Below are positions 18,225 through 25,472 of a stretch of 34,539 nucleotides of DNA, in pieces (the first letter of the stretch is position 1; every line of letters begins with the position of its first letter). The notes below the pieces were generated by a model. It had not been told where the DNA came from. It was given only the letters and a program-made list of their open reading frames with translations, and searched no databases. This DNA comes from Pseudomonadota bacterium (GTDB taxonomy: Bacteria > Pseudomonadota > Gammaproteobacteria > Burkholderiales > Ferrovaceae): contig JAJZDE010000005.1 in assembly GCA_021828745.1 (NCBI GenBank), positions 1 through 34,539 on the forward strand. The letters run 5' to 3'. A program made the position numbers and the translations under genes.

Positions 18225-19043
18225 GTGAAGTTACCCATTGAAGCACCCGAAGTCATCGAGTACCGCTGCAACATCTGTGGTGGAGTGAACCGGCTCGATA
18301 GCCGACTGTTTCGCCGCGAATTGGCGCTTTGTGGGCAATGTGGGTCGAATGCCCGTTTCCGGGGAATCATCCATGTGCTTGCCGGTCTGGTGGGGGAAGG
18401 GACTGACTTGCCCCTGAGGGACTGGCCGGGACGCGTGGATGTCGCCGGCCTTGGCATGAGCGATTGGCCAGGATATGCCGATCTGCTCAGCAGGAAGTTC
18501 AATTACGAGAACACCTTCTATGATCGCACCCCACGATTTGACATACAGAATCCGGACGAAGCCCAGTGGGGGAAGTACGATTTCATCATCAGCAGTGATG
18601 TCTTCGAACATATTCTGCCGCCTCTGCAACGCGGTTTCGATCACCTGCTCGCCCTTCTGAAGCCTGGGGGCAGCCTCCTGTTCAGCGTGCCCTATACGCG
18701 CATCCCGCACACTGCGGAACATTATCCAGGCTTGAGTGAATACGAGATACTTGATTTTCGTGGGGGTAAGATACTGGTCAACCGCGATGAATCCGGCCGG
18801 TTGCAGGTTTACGATAACCTCGTCTTTCATGGCGGAGAAGGAGCGACTCTGGAAATGCGCCTGTTCTGCGAGTCGGATATCCTGGGCCGTCTTGCCAGCG
18901 CGGGCTTTGAGGATATTCAGGTACACGACCAACCGAAACTCTCCATCGGTTATTACTGGCCGGAACTGAGTCAGGCTGATCCGGAGGCGCCGCCGCTTTA
19001 CGCGTATATCATCAGCGCTCGTCGACCTGTCAAGGCGTTCTGA
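18225..19043 (+). CDS. Class I SAM-dependent methyltransferase
   Basis: A 272-residue protein. The N-terminus has a four-Cys zinc-ribbon-like segment (CNICGG then CGQCG). The SAM-dependent core is seen in the stretch around IISSDVFEHILPPLQRGFDH and LLKPGGSLLFSVPY. GTG 18225 has GAGGA 9 nt upstream and lies about 28 nt after the predicted transcription start. ATG 18198, in frame, would sit on the start site itself but cannot be excluded. It overlaps the radical SAM gene by one base (TGATG). As first gene of the Wzm/Wzt operon it probably methylates the glycan or its precursor; the exact target is unknown. Confidence 0.82.
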   Translation: MKLPIEAPEVIEYRCNICGGVNRLDSRLFRRELALCGQCGSNARFRGIIHVLAGLVGEGTDLPLRDWPGRVDVAGLGMSDWPGYADLLSRKFNYENTFYDRTPRFDIQNPDEAQWGKYDFIISSDVFEHILPPLQRGFDHLLALLKPGGSLLFSVPYTRIPHTAEHYPGLSEYEILDFRGGKILVNRDESGRLQVYDNLVFHGGEGATLEMRLFCESDILGRLASAGFEDIQVHDQPKLSIGYYWPELSQADPEAPPLYAYIISARRPVKAF

Positions 19044-20287
19044 TGGCACTTCTCCCGCGCAAGAAGACACGCCGTGCCTTCGAAAATTTCCTGTTGGCCC
19101 ACTACGAACGCGCCTTGCATGTCGAGCAGGTTCGTTCGCGACCGTTCGTACTGCTGCTCGATCCGGCGTCCGTATGTCAGCTCCAGTGCCCGATGTGTCC
19201 GACCGGTCTGGAGAATGCCGGCAAGGTGGGACATGGCCGAACGGCCTACCGCTCTCGCGGTCTGCTCAGTCGGGAAATTTTTGATGCCGTGCTCGACGAG
19301 TTGGGCGATACCCTGTTTTTCGTTCACCTCTATAACTGGGGAGAACCTCTGCTCAACAAGCAGTTGCCGTACTTCATCCGGGAACTTGTGCGGCGAGACA
19401 TTGTTGTCGACACCAACACCAATCTTTCCTTGCCGCTTGCCGATTCGTTCATCGACGAACTGCTCGATTCGGGGATTGACCGGATCGAAGCCTCGATCGA
19501 CGGATTCAGCCAGGAAACCTACGGGCGCTACCGGATCAAGGGGCGCTTCGAACTTGCCCGCGACAACTTGCTGAAACTTGTCGCTGCCCGCGACCGTCTT
19601 GGGCTCCACACCCAGATTGTCTGGAACTTTCTGGTGTTTCGGTTCAACGAACCTGAAATTGAAATGGCGCGAAGTTTTTGCGACGATCATGGTATCGAGT
19701 TCGTGCGCCGTGAGGCTGCCTTGTCCGAGCCATTGCGTGCTGAATTCCTGCCCAGTTACAGGGAAGGGGAGGTTCTCGAAGGATTCTTCGAGCAGAGGGA
19801 AATGCCTTTTGACCCGGAAAGCATTCGTAGACGTTCGACGCAGAGTTGCGGTTGGCACTACTATTACTCCGTCATCAATGCTGACGGTAGCGTTTCACCC
19901 TGCTGCGCTCCCTGGGAATCAGACTGGGATTTTGGCTTCGTGGCGCCGGAGACAGCACGTTTTGCCGAGATCTGGAACGGTGAGGCGGTGCGGGCAGCGC
20001 GACGGGATGTGGCGGGGCACCAATTACTTGAAAAATTGCGCCTCACGGGCAAACTCGATTCGATCGTTTCGGTGGACGATCTTGTCCGGCAGGGAACGAT
20101 TTGTGAAGGTTGTCAGATGCCGTTGCCGATGCTTGATCTCTATTCGGGGCGTGCCGACCTCGTCGTTTCCCATTTTTTTCAGACATTCGGAGGACGCGAT
20201 CCCTTTCTGGACCGCGCTTTTGAACTGGTGCGCAGCCAGCCTGATGCCTTTGTCCGGTACTACGGGGACAGCCTTCCGGAATTTTGA
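19043..20287 (+). CDS. Radical SAM/SPASM domain protein
   Basis: A 414-residue enzyme with the radical SAM cluster motif C-x3-C-x2-C (Cys45, Cys49, Cys52 in VCQLQCPMCP). The conserved YNWGEPLLN (the GGE-like SAM motif) and ASIDGFSQETYGRYR follow in the barrel. The C-terminal half has SPASM-type cysteines: CGWHYYYSVINADGSVSPCC and later CEGCQM, which would bind auxiliary iron-sulfur clusters. Such proteins occur in LPS and capsule clusters, where they may modify sugars or lipids, but many SPASM enzymes act on peptides, so the substrate is open. It is coupled to the upstream methyltransferase (TGATG) and lies 38 bp before wzm. Confidence 0.87.
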   Translation: MALLPRKKTRRAFENFLLAHYERALHVEQVRSRPFVLLLDPASVCQLQCPMCPTGLENAGKVGHGRTAYRSRGLLSREIFDAVLDELGDTLFFVHLYNWGEPLLNKQLPYFIRELVRRDIVVDTNTNLSLPLADSFIDELLDSGIDRIEASIDGFSQETYGRYRIKGRFELARDNLLKLVAARDRLGLHTQIVWNFLVFRFNEPEIEMARSFCDDHGIEFVRREAALSEPLRAEFLPSYREGEVLEGFFEQREMPFDPESIRRRSTQSCGWHYYYSVINADGSVSPCCAPWESDWDFGFVAPETARFAEIWNGEAVRAARRDVAGHQLLEKLRLTGKLDSIVSVDDLVRQGTICEGCQMPLPMLDLYSGRADLVVSHFFQTFGGRDPFLDRAFELVRSQPDAFVRYYGDSLPEF

Positions 20288-20325
20288 AGGCTGGCAAAGT
20301 CATGCATGATGAAATGGAGTGATGA

Positions 20326-21135
20326 ATGCGTTTTTTCTGGGAACCCCTGATTCTCTTTGCGCGCCACCGGGTCCTGCTGCGCCGATTGACGCGGCGGGAG
20401 TTCGAGGCCAGATACCTTGGGTCGGTACTGGGCCTGGCCTGGGGAGTGATTACGCCCCTGGTTACAATGGTGGTCTATACCTTTGTCTTTCATTCCGTGC
20501 TGGCGGCCCGTTGGCCTGGCCATGCGGCTGGCGACAAAGTGGGCTACGCGCTCAATCTGCTGGCCGGATTGGTCGTCTTCAATCTGTTTTCCGAATGCCT
20601 GGGCCGGGCGCCGCGCCTGATCCTGGAAAATCCTAGTTATGTGAAAAAACTGATTTTCCCGGTGGAAATCCTTCCGGTCGTAGTGCTTCTGGGTGCGGCA
20701 ATCTCGGCGTCAATCAGTTGCTTTGTGCTCCTCCTCCTCCAGTGGGTGACGGTGGGGCCGCCCTCGCTGGCTATCCTGTCGCTGCCGCTTCTCCTCTTGC
20801 CGTTCCTGTTCTTGTGCCTGGGCGCCACTTATCTGCTGGCTGCGCTCGGAATATTTCTGCGTGACATCGGCCAGATCATCGGCCCGCTGGTGATGGTGAT
20901 GATGTTTTTGTCGCCTGTATTCTATCCGGTGGAAAATGTACCGCAGCCTTGGCGTGACTGGCTGGCGCTCAATCCCCTGGCGGCGGCGATAGGCTGGATG
21001 CGGGGCGCCGTTCTGCTCGGCAACTTGCCGGAAATCGGGAGTTATTTGGGCCAACTGGCGGGAGGAATGCTGTTTCTCGCATTGGGCTACCGGACATTCA
21101 TGGCCTTGCGGCCCAGTTTTGCCGATGTTCTCTGA
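20326..21135 (+). CDS. wzm: ABC-2 type polysaccharide export permease
   Basis: A 269-residue integral membrane protein with about six helices. It starts with the O-antigen/teichoic acid exporter pattern LTRREFEARYLGSVLGLAWGVITPL and contains the later family segment LRDIGQIIGPLVMVMMFLSPVFYP. Two copies would form the channel through which a finished undecaprenyl-linked polysaccharide crosses the inner membrane, driven by Wzt. GGAG lies 6 nt before ATG 20326. It is the only such permease in the window although two wzt genes follow. It overlaps wzt copy 1 by 11 bp. Confidence 0.9.
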   Translation: MRFFWEPLILFARHRVLLRRLTRREFEARYLGSVLGLAWGVITPLVTMVVYTFVFHSVLAARWPGHAAGDKVGYALNLLAGLVVFNLFSECLGRAPRLILENPSYVKKLIFPVEILPVVVLLGAAISASISCFVLLLLQWVTVGPPSLAILSLPLLLLPFLFLCLGATYLLAALGIFLRDIGQIIGPLVMVMMFLSPVFYPVENVPQPWRDWLALNPLAAAIGWMRGAVLLGNLPEIGSYLGQLAGGMLFLALGYRTFMALRPSFADVL

Positions 21136-22492
21136 ATCTTCCAAGGCAGCGGTTTCGGCAAGTCCGGGTGACTTCGTCATCCGGGCACACCACCTTGGCA
21201 AATGCTACCCTCTCTACGAAAAGCCATATGATCGGCTGAAACAGTTGGTCGTGCCAAGACTGCATCGGTCTTTTCCCTTATTGGGCCGCTGCTGGCCTTG
21301 CCCCCTGCCTCTGAACTACTATCAGGAATTTTGGGCGCTACGCGACGTGTCGCTCGATATCCGCCCCGGTCAGACGGTCGGGATCATCGGTTGCAATGGA
21401 TCGGGCAAATCCACTTTTCTGCAGTTGGTCGCCGGGGTTCTCAAACCCACAGAAGGCGTACTGCACACCCGCGGGCGGGTCGCTGCACTGCTCGAACTGG
21501 GGACCGGCTTCAACCCGGAGTTCACGGGCCGGGAGAATATCCGCCTGGGCGCAGCACTGCTCGGCCTGGATCCCGACACCATCGAAGCGCGCATTCCCGA
21601 TATTGCCCGTTTCGCCGATATCGGTCATTTCTTCGAGCACCCGGTCAAACTGTATTCTTCGGGCATGCACGCCCGCCTGGCCTTTGCCCTCGTCGCCCAT
21701 GTCGACGCCGATATTCTCATCGTCGACGAGGCGCTCGCTGTGGGGGATGCGGCCTTTGCGCAAAAATGCATGCGTTTCATGCGCGATTTCCGCAGTCGCG
21801 GCACGCTCTGTTTCGTCTCCCACGATGCCGCTGCGGTCATCAACCTGTGCGATTCCGCCCTCTGGCTCGATCATGGCAAACTCGTCGCCTTCGACGAGGC
21901 GCGTTCCGTGTGCCGGGCGTATGCTGCAAAGATGCTGGGCCAGTCGCGGCAACAGCACTCTCACCGGGCGGGCGGGCGTTCTTTGGCGCCTCCCGTCGTG
22001 GCCGAGGCACCAGAATCCCTGCTGACAGAGGAAATCTTTCCGCTCCCCGGCTGCACGCTGGACAGGGTCGACCTGTTCAACGAAACTGGTGCGACCGTCC
22101 ATGCGCTACAGGGGGGAGAGCGGCTCTGCCTTCGGCTGACGGGGCAGGTTGACGAGCCGTCAGCCTTGGTGGCCTTTGTTTTCAAGGACAGGCTGGGTCA
22201 GGCACTGTTTGGGGCCACCCTCGATGTGACTGGGGAGATGTTTTGCGCTACGGCGTGTGGCTTCGAAGCGCGCTTCAACTTTGATCTGCCGATGCTGCGG
22301 GCCGGAGATTTTTCCTTCACAGTCGTGCTGGCGACGGGATGCGATGATTCGTTGATCATCCGCGCCCGCCGCGACGAAGCGTTCGTCGTCCGTGTCGACC
22401 CACAACAGGTGACCCACGGACTGTTGCCCATTCCCGTCGAGGTTGATTACAGGGTTGTTTCCAACATCAAGCAAAGAGTGATTCATGAATAA
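21125..22492 (+). CDS. wzt: Polysaccharide ABC transporter ATPase with C-terminal glycan-binding domain (copy 1)
   Basis: A 455-residue Wzt-type protein. The ATPase domain (about residues 15-270) has Walker A GCNGSGKST at 89-97, the family motif LYSSGMHARLAFALV as ABC signature and Walker B ADILIVDEAL. A Cys replaces the usual variable residue in the Walker A. The C-terminal part (about 295-455) is a Wzt_C beta-sandwich with FKDRLGQALFG, which in characterised Wzt proteins binds the modified end of the O-polysaccharide. A TTG at 21119 is an alternative start. Bases 21329-21916 are about 95% identical to the second wzt, while both flanks diverge. The gene overlaps the following fusion gene by 8 bp. 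Confidence 0.9.
   Translation: MFSESSKAAVSASPGDFVIRAHHLGKCYPLYEKPYDRLKQLVVPRLHRSFPLLGRCWPCPLPLNYYQEFWALRDVSLDIRPGQTVGIIGCNGSGKSTFLQLVAGVLKPTEGVLHTRGRVAALLELGTGFNPEFTGRENIRLGAALLGLDPDTIEARIPDIARFADIGHFFEHPVKLYSSGMHARLAFALVAHVDADILIVDEALAVGDAAFAQKCMRFMRDFRSRGTLCFVSHDAAAVINLCDSALWLDHGKLVAFDEARSVCRAYAAKMLGQSRQQHSHRAGGRSLAPPVVAEAPESLLTEEIFPLPGCTLDRVDLFNETGATVHALQGGERLCLRLTGQVDEPSALVAFVFKDRLGQALFGATLDVTGEMFCATACGFEARFNFDLPMLRAGDFSFTVVLATGCDDSLIIRARRDEAFVVRVDPQQVTHGLLPIPVEVDYRVVSNIKQRVIHE
21329..21916 (+). repeat. 588-bp direct repeat, copy A (Wzt ATPase core)
   Basis: A codon-by-codon comparison with 25640-26227 gives 28 mismatches in 588 positions, including a run of 130 identical bases at the 3' end (21788-21917). 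Similarity ends abruptly just after the codon for Arg in VCR, where the glycan-binding half begins. Confidence 0.9.
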
Positions 22493-25472
22493 TATTTCTC
22501 CCGAAACGCTGTCCCGTCTGGCGACCTCCCTGGTCTTCACGGAACCCGCCCTGGCAGGCCCCGATACGGCGTGGAGTTGCCATCTTCCGTTTGCTTTCTG
22601 GTTGGTGGAAGCGCTACGTCCTTCCGTACTGGTCGAACTGGGCGTGCATACTGGCGTTTCCTACAGTGCCTTTTGCCAGGCGGTCGTGCAACTGGGTTTG
22701 CCAACGGCCACTTATGGCGTGGACACCTGGCAGGGGGATGTGCACGCGGGATCCTATGGCGATCAGGTGCTCGATACGCTGCGCGCCCATCATGATCCGC
22801 GCTACGGTAGTTTTTCCAGCCTGGTGCGCGCCACGTTCGATGTGGCACGGACGAATTTTTCGGCGGGCTCGATTGATCTTCTGCACATTGACGGCCTGCA
22901 CACCTATGAGGCGGTACGCCACGATTTCGAAACCTGGCTGCCCCTGATGTCGGCGCGGGGAATAGTACTGTTTCACGACATCGCGGTGCGCGAGCGCGAT
23001 TTCGGCGTCTGGCGGTTGTGGCAGGAACTGGGCACCCAATACCCTTCGTTCTCCTTTCCCTTCGGTCACGGGCTCGGCGTTCTGGGGGTAGGCCGTCAGT
23101 TGCCCGAAGCGCTCAACTGGTTGCTGGGAGAGGGACGGAACAACGACGGCGCCGAGGTGGTGCGTTTCTTCTCGTTGCTCGGGGAAAGGCTGGAGGCACG
23201 CTCGGGGATGGCGCGCGTCTTGCGCGATAGCGTACAGGAGCGCGAACGTCACCATGCTCAAATCGCTCAGTTCAAGGCTGAAGCAGCCGAACTGGACGCC
23301 CGTTGTGCCGAGTTTGACGCCCGTTGTGCTGAACTCGATGCCAGTCGTACCAGACTTTCTGCCATGGAAGCCTCGCTCTCATGGCGAATCACTGCCCCGC
23401 TGCGCCGGATGAAATCCAGACTGCGCGCGGTTGCCCCTGGCCTGAAACGCGGAGAACTCGAGGAGTTGCCCACACACCCACTTTCGTCTGGCGAGGTCGG
23501 CAAGGTCACGATCAAACCGCGCTATCCGTTGCGCGAGATGTGGTACGACCCCGAATTGCCCGAAGTGTCGCTGGTCGTGTTGAACTTCAACAAGCCAGAC
23601 CTGACGCTTGCTTGCCTGGATTCCCTGTGGGAGCACACCCAGGGTCACCGGTATGAGGTCGTGCTGGTGGATAACGGCAGCAACGCCGATGCTTTCCTGA
23701 AACTTGCGCCCGCTGTCGCTGGCGCGCGCATGGTTCGTCTGGGGATCAACCGGTTTTTTGGCGAGGGTAACAATCTTGGCTTCGAAGTTTCACGGGGTCG
23801 CTATGTGGTGTTCCTGAACAATGATGTCACGGTGACACCGCACTGGTTGGCTCCGCTGATCCGGAGACTGGCTGAGGATCCCGGGATCGGAGCCATCGGT
23901 CCGAAGATGGTGTATCCCGATGGGGTATTGCAGGAAGCGGGAGCGGAGGTCCGGATCGACGGCAGCAGTTGCCAGTTTGGCAAGGGTGGGGATCCCCAGG
24001 ATCCCGTTTATGGATCGGAACGGGAGGTCATGTATGTTTCGGCAGCGGCGCTCGCCCTGCGCCGCGAGACCTTTGAGCAGGTACTCGGGTTTGATCTGTG
24101 TTACGAACCGGCTTATTACGAAGACAGTGATCTGTGCATGAAGATCCGGCAGACCGGATTACGCGTGGTGTACTGTCCCGATTCCACCATCGTGCATCAC
24201 GAGAGTGCGACTTCCCGCGATCTCGTCCAGCAACTCATGCTGTCGGCTGTCGTCCCGCTCAACCAGGAGCGCTTCCTGGCGCGCTGGAAGCCAGTTTTGA
24301 CGGGTGAGGCCAGTGCAGTGGCGGGACTGATTCCGCCGCCGGCGTTTCCCATCCAACGGCAGGCGGGACGGCCTTCCGTCCTGCTCTATTCGCCGTTTAA
24401 CCTCATTCCCGGGGGGGGGGAGCGCTATCTGCTCACCCTCGCTGCCGGACTTTCCGGTATCGCCAATGTCACGCTGGCAACGCTATACCCATTCTCCCGT
24501 TTGAGGTTGCGCACGATGGGGCGCGAATTGTCCCTCGACCTGGATGCCGTCGACATCACGACGCTCGATTCGGCGATGAGATCCGCTTCCTATGACTGGT
24601 CGATCGTGATCGGCAACGAATTGCTTCCGGAAATGGCGGGAAAGGGAAAGCGCAACCTGTTTATCTGCCAGTTTCCCTTTCCGGTTTCCGGAAAGGTGCT
24701 GGTTGATCGCTGGAGTTATGCCGACGACTACGAGCGGGTGGTGGTCTACAGTCCGTATGTCGAGCGCCATTACCTTGCCCTGCTGCCAGCCCTGGGCAGG
24801 CCGCGGCCTGCCCTCGCGGTGGTTGCTCCGCCAGCGCCGGCAGTGTTGACGCCAGAGGATGCCCTGGCTGGCGTAAAAAGAACCAGGGTCCTGGGCGTCG
24901 GGCGCTTCTTCACCGGAGGGCATGCCAAACGGCAGGACCTCATGATCGAGGCCTTCAGACAGTTGGTTGTCCTGCATCCCGAAGCAGAACTGCACCTGGC
25001 CGGATCGCTGTCCACGGAAAGCGAGTTCCGTGCCTATTTTGCCGATCTGCAGGAGGCAGCCAGGGGGTTGCCGGTTTTCTTTCACCCCAATGTGTCACCG
25101 GAACAACTGGCCCGGCTCTACGCTGAGGCTTCGCTCTACTGGCACCTGTCGGGATACGGTGTGGACGAGACCAGGGAGGCTTATCGTTGCGAGCACTTTG
25201 GCATCACCATCGTCGAAGCGATGTCGGCGGGTTGCATTCCGCTGGTTGTCAATCGCGGCGGGCCACCGGAAATCGTGCGGTCGGGGGTGACCGGTCATGT
25301 CTTCGAATCGCTCGATGATCTGGTGAAAATCAGCGACCGGATCCTCTCTTCGCCGGCCGGTGATGCGGACATCGCTGCCATGCGAAAGGCTGCGATCGAT
25401 GCAAGTCGCCAGTACAGCAGCGCGAATTTTATCGCCAGATTCCTGGGCCTGATGGGGCTCGATGCCGGATGA
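22485..25472 (+). CDS. Methyltransferase / coiled-coil / GT2 / GT4 fusion protein
   Basis: A 995-residue multidomain enzyme. Residues about 40-210 form a Methyltransf_24-like SAM domain (VLVELGVHTGVSYSAF, YGVDTWQGD, LLHIDGLHTYEAVRHD). Residues about 245-300 are a charged, heptad-rich coiled coil (RERHHAQIAQFKAEAAELDA and following). Residues about 360-600 are a GT2 domain (VSLVVLNFNKPDLTLACLDS, VLVDNGS, VFLNNDV, YYEDSDLCMKIR). Residues about 629-990 are a GT4 domain (LLYSPFNLIPGGGERYLL, later HFGITIVEAMSAGCIPLVV). It overlaps wzt copy 1 by 8 bp and wzt copy 2 by 4 bp, so it is tightly tied to the exporter. A role in finishing or capping the chain is inferred. It contains a G10 run at 24411-24420 and a 21-bp tandem repeat in the coiled coil. 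Confidence 0.88.
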   Translation: MNNISPETLSRLATSLVFTEPALAGPDTAWSCHLPFAFWLVEALRPSVLVELGVHTGVSYSAFCQAVVQLGLPTATYGVDTWQGDVHAGSYGDQVLDTLRAHHDPRYGSFSSLVRATFDVARTNFSAGSIDLLHIDGLHTYEAVRHDFETWLPLMSARGIVLFHDIAVRERDFGVWRLWQELGTQYPSFSFPFGHGLGVLGVGRQLPEALNWLLGEGRNNDGAEVVRFFSLLGERLEARSGMARVLRDSVQERERHHAQIAQFKAEAAELDARCAEFDARCAELDASRTRLSAMEASLSWRITAPLRRMKSRLRAVAPGLKRGELEELPTHPLSSGEVGKVTIKPRYPLREMWYDPELPEVSLVVLNFNKPDLTLACLDSLWEHTQGHRYEVVLVDNGSNADAFLKLAPAVAGARMVRLGINRFFGEGNNLGFEVSRGRYVVFLNNDVTVTPHWLAPLIRRLAEDPGIGAIGPKMVYPDGVLQEAGAEVRIDGSSCQFGKGGDPQDPVYGSEREVMYVSAAALALRRETFEQVLGFDLCYEPAYYEDSDLCMKIRQTGLRVVYCPDSTIVHHESATSRDLVQQLMLSAVVPLNQERFLARWKPVLTGEASAVAGLIPPPAFPIQRQAGRPSVLLYSPFNLIPGGGERYLLTLAAGLSGIANVTLATLYPFSRLRLRTMGRELSLDLDAVDITTLDSAMRSASYDWSIVIGNELLPEMAGKGKRNLFICQFPFPVSGKVLVDRWSYADDYERVVVYSPYVERHYLALLPALGRPRPALAVVAPPAPAVLTPEDALAGVKRTRVLGVGRFFTGGHAKRQDLMIEAFRQLVVLHPEAELHLAGSLSTESEFRAYFADLQEAARGLPVFFHPNVSPEQLARLYAEASLYWHLSGYGVDETREAYRCEHFGITIVEAMSAGCIPLVVNRGGPPEIVRSGVTGHVFESLDDLVKISDRILSSPAGDADIAAMRKAAIDASRQYSSANFIARFLGLMGLDAG
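23295..23336 (+). repeat. Tandem 21-bp (one heptad) repeat in the coiled coil
   Basis: Two adjacent 21-bp units (23295-23315 and 23316-23336) share 17 of 21 bases and encode DARCAEF and DARCAEL. Each unit equals one coiled-coil heptad, so gain or loss of units would change coil length in frame. Confidence 0.75.
24411..24420 (+). repeat. G10 homopolymer inside the GT4 domain
   Basis: Ten consecutive G residues encode the Gly-Gly-Gly of the GT4 donor/acceptor loop (IPGGGER, residues 643-645). A one-base slip would leave methyltransferase and GT2 intact and cut off the GT4 domain. Confidence 0.85.

Noticed and set aside
21338..22102. Long antisense frame opposite wzt copy 1 and its near-copy opposite wzt copy 2 (25868-26719)
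   Set aside because: They look conserved between the two loci only because the sense strand is duplicated; no family resemblance is seen.
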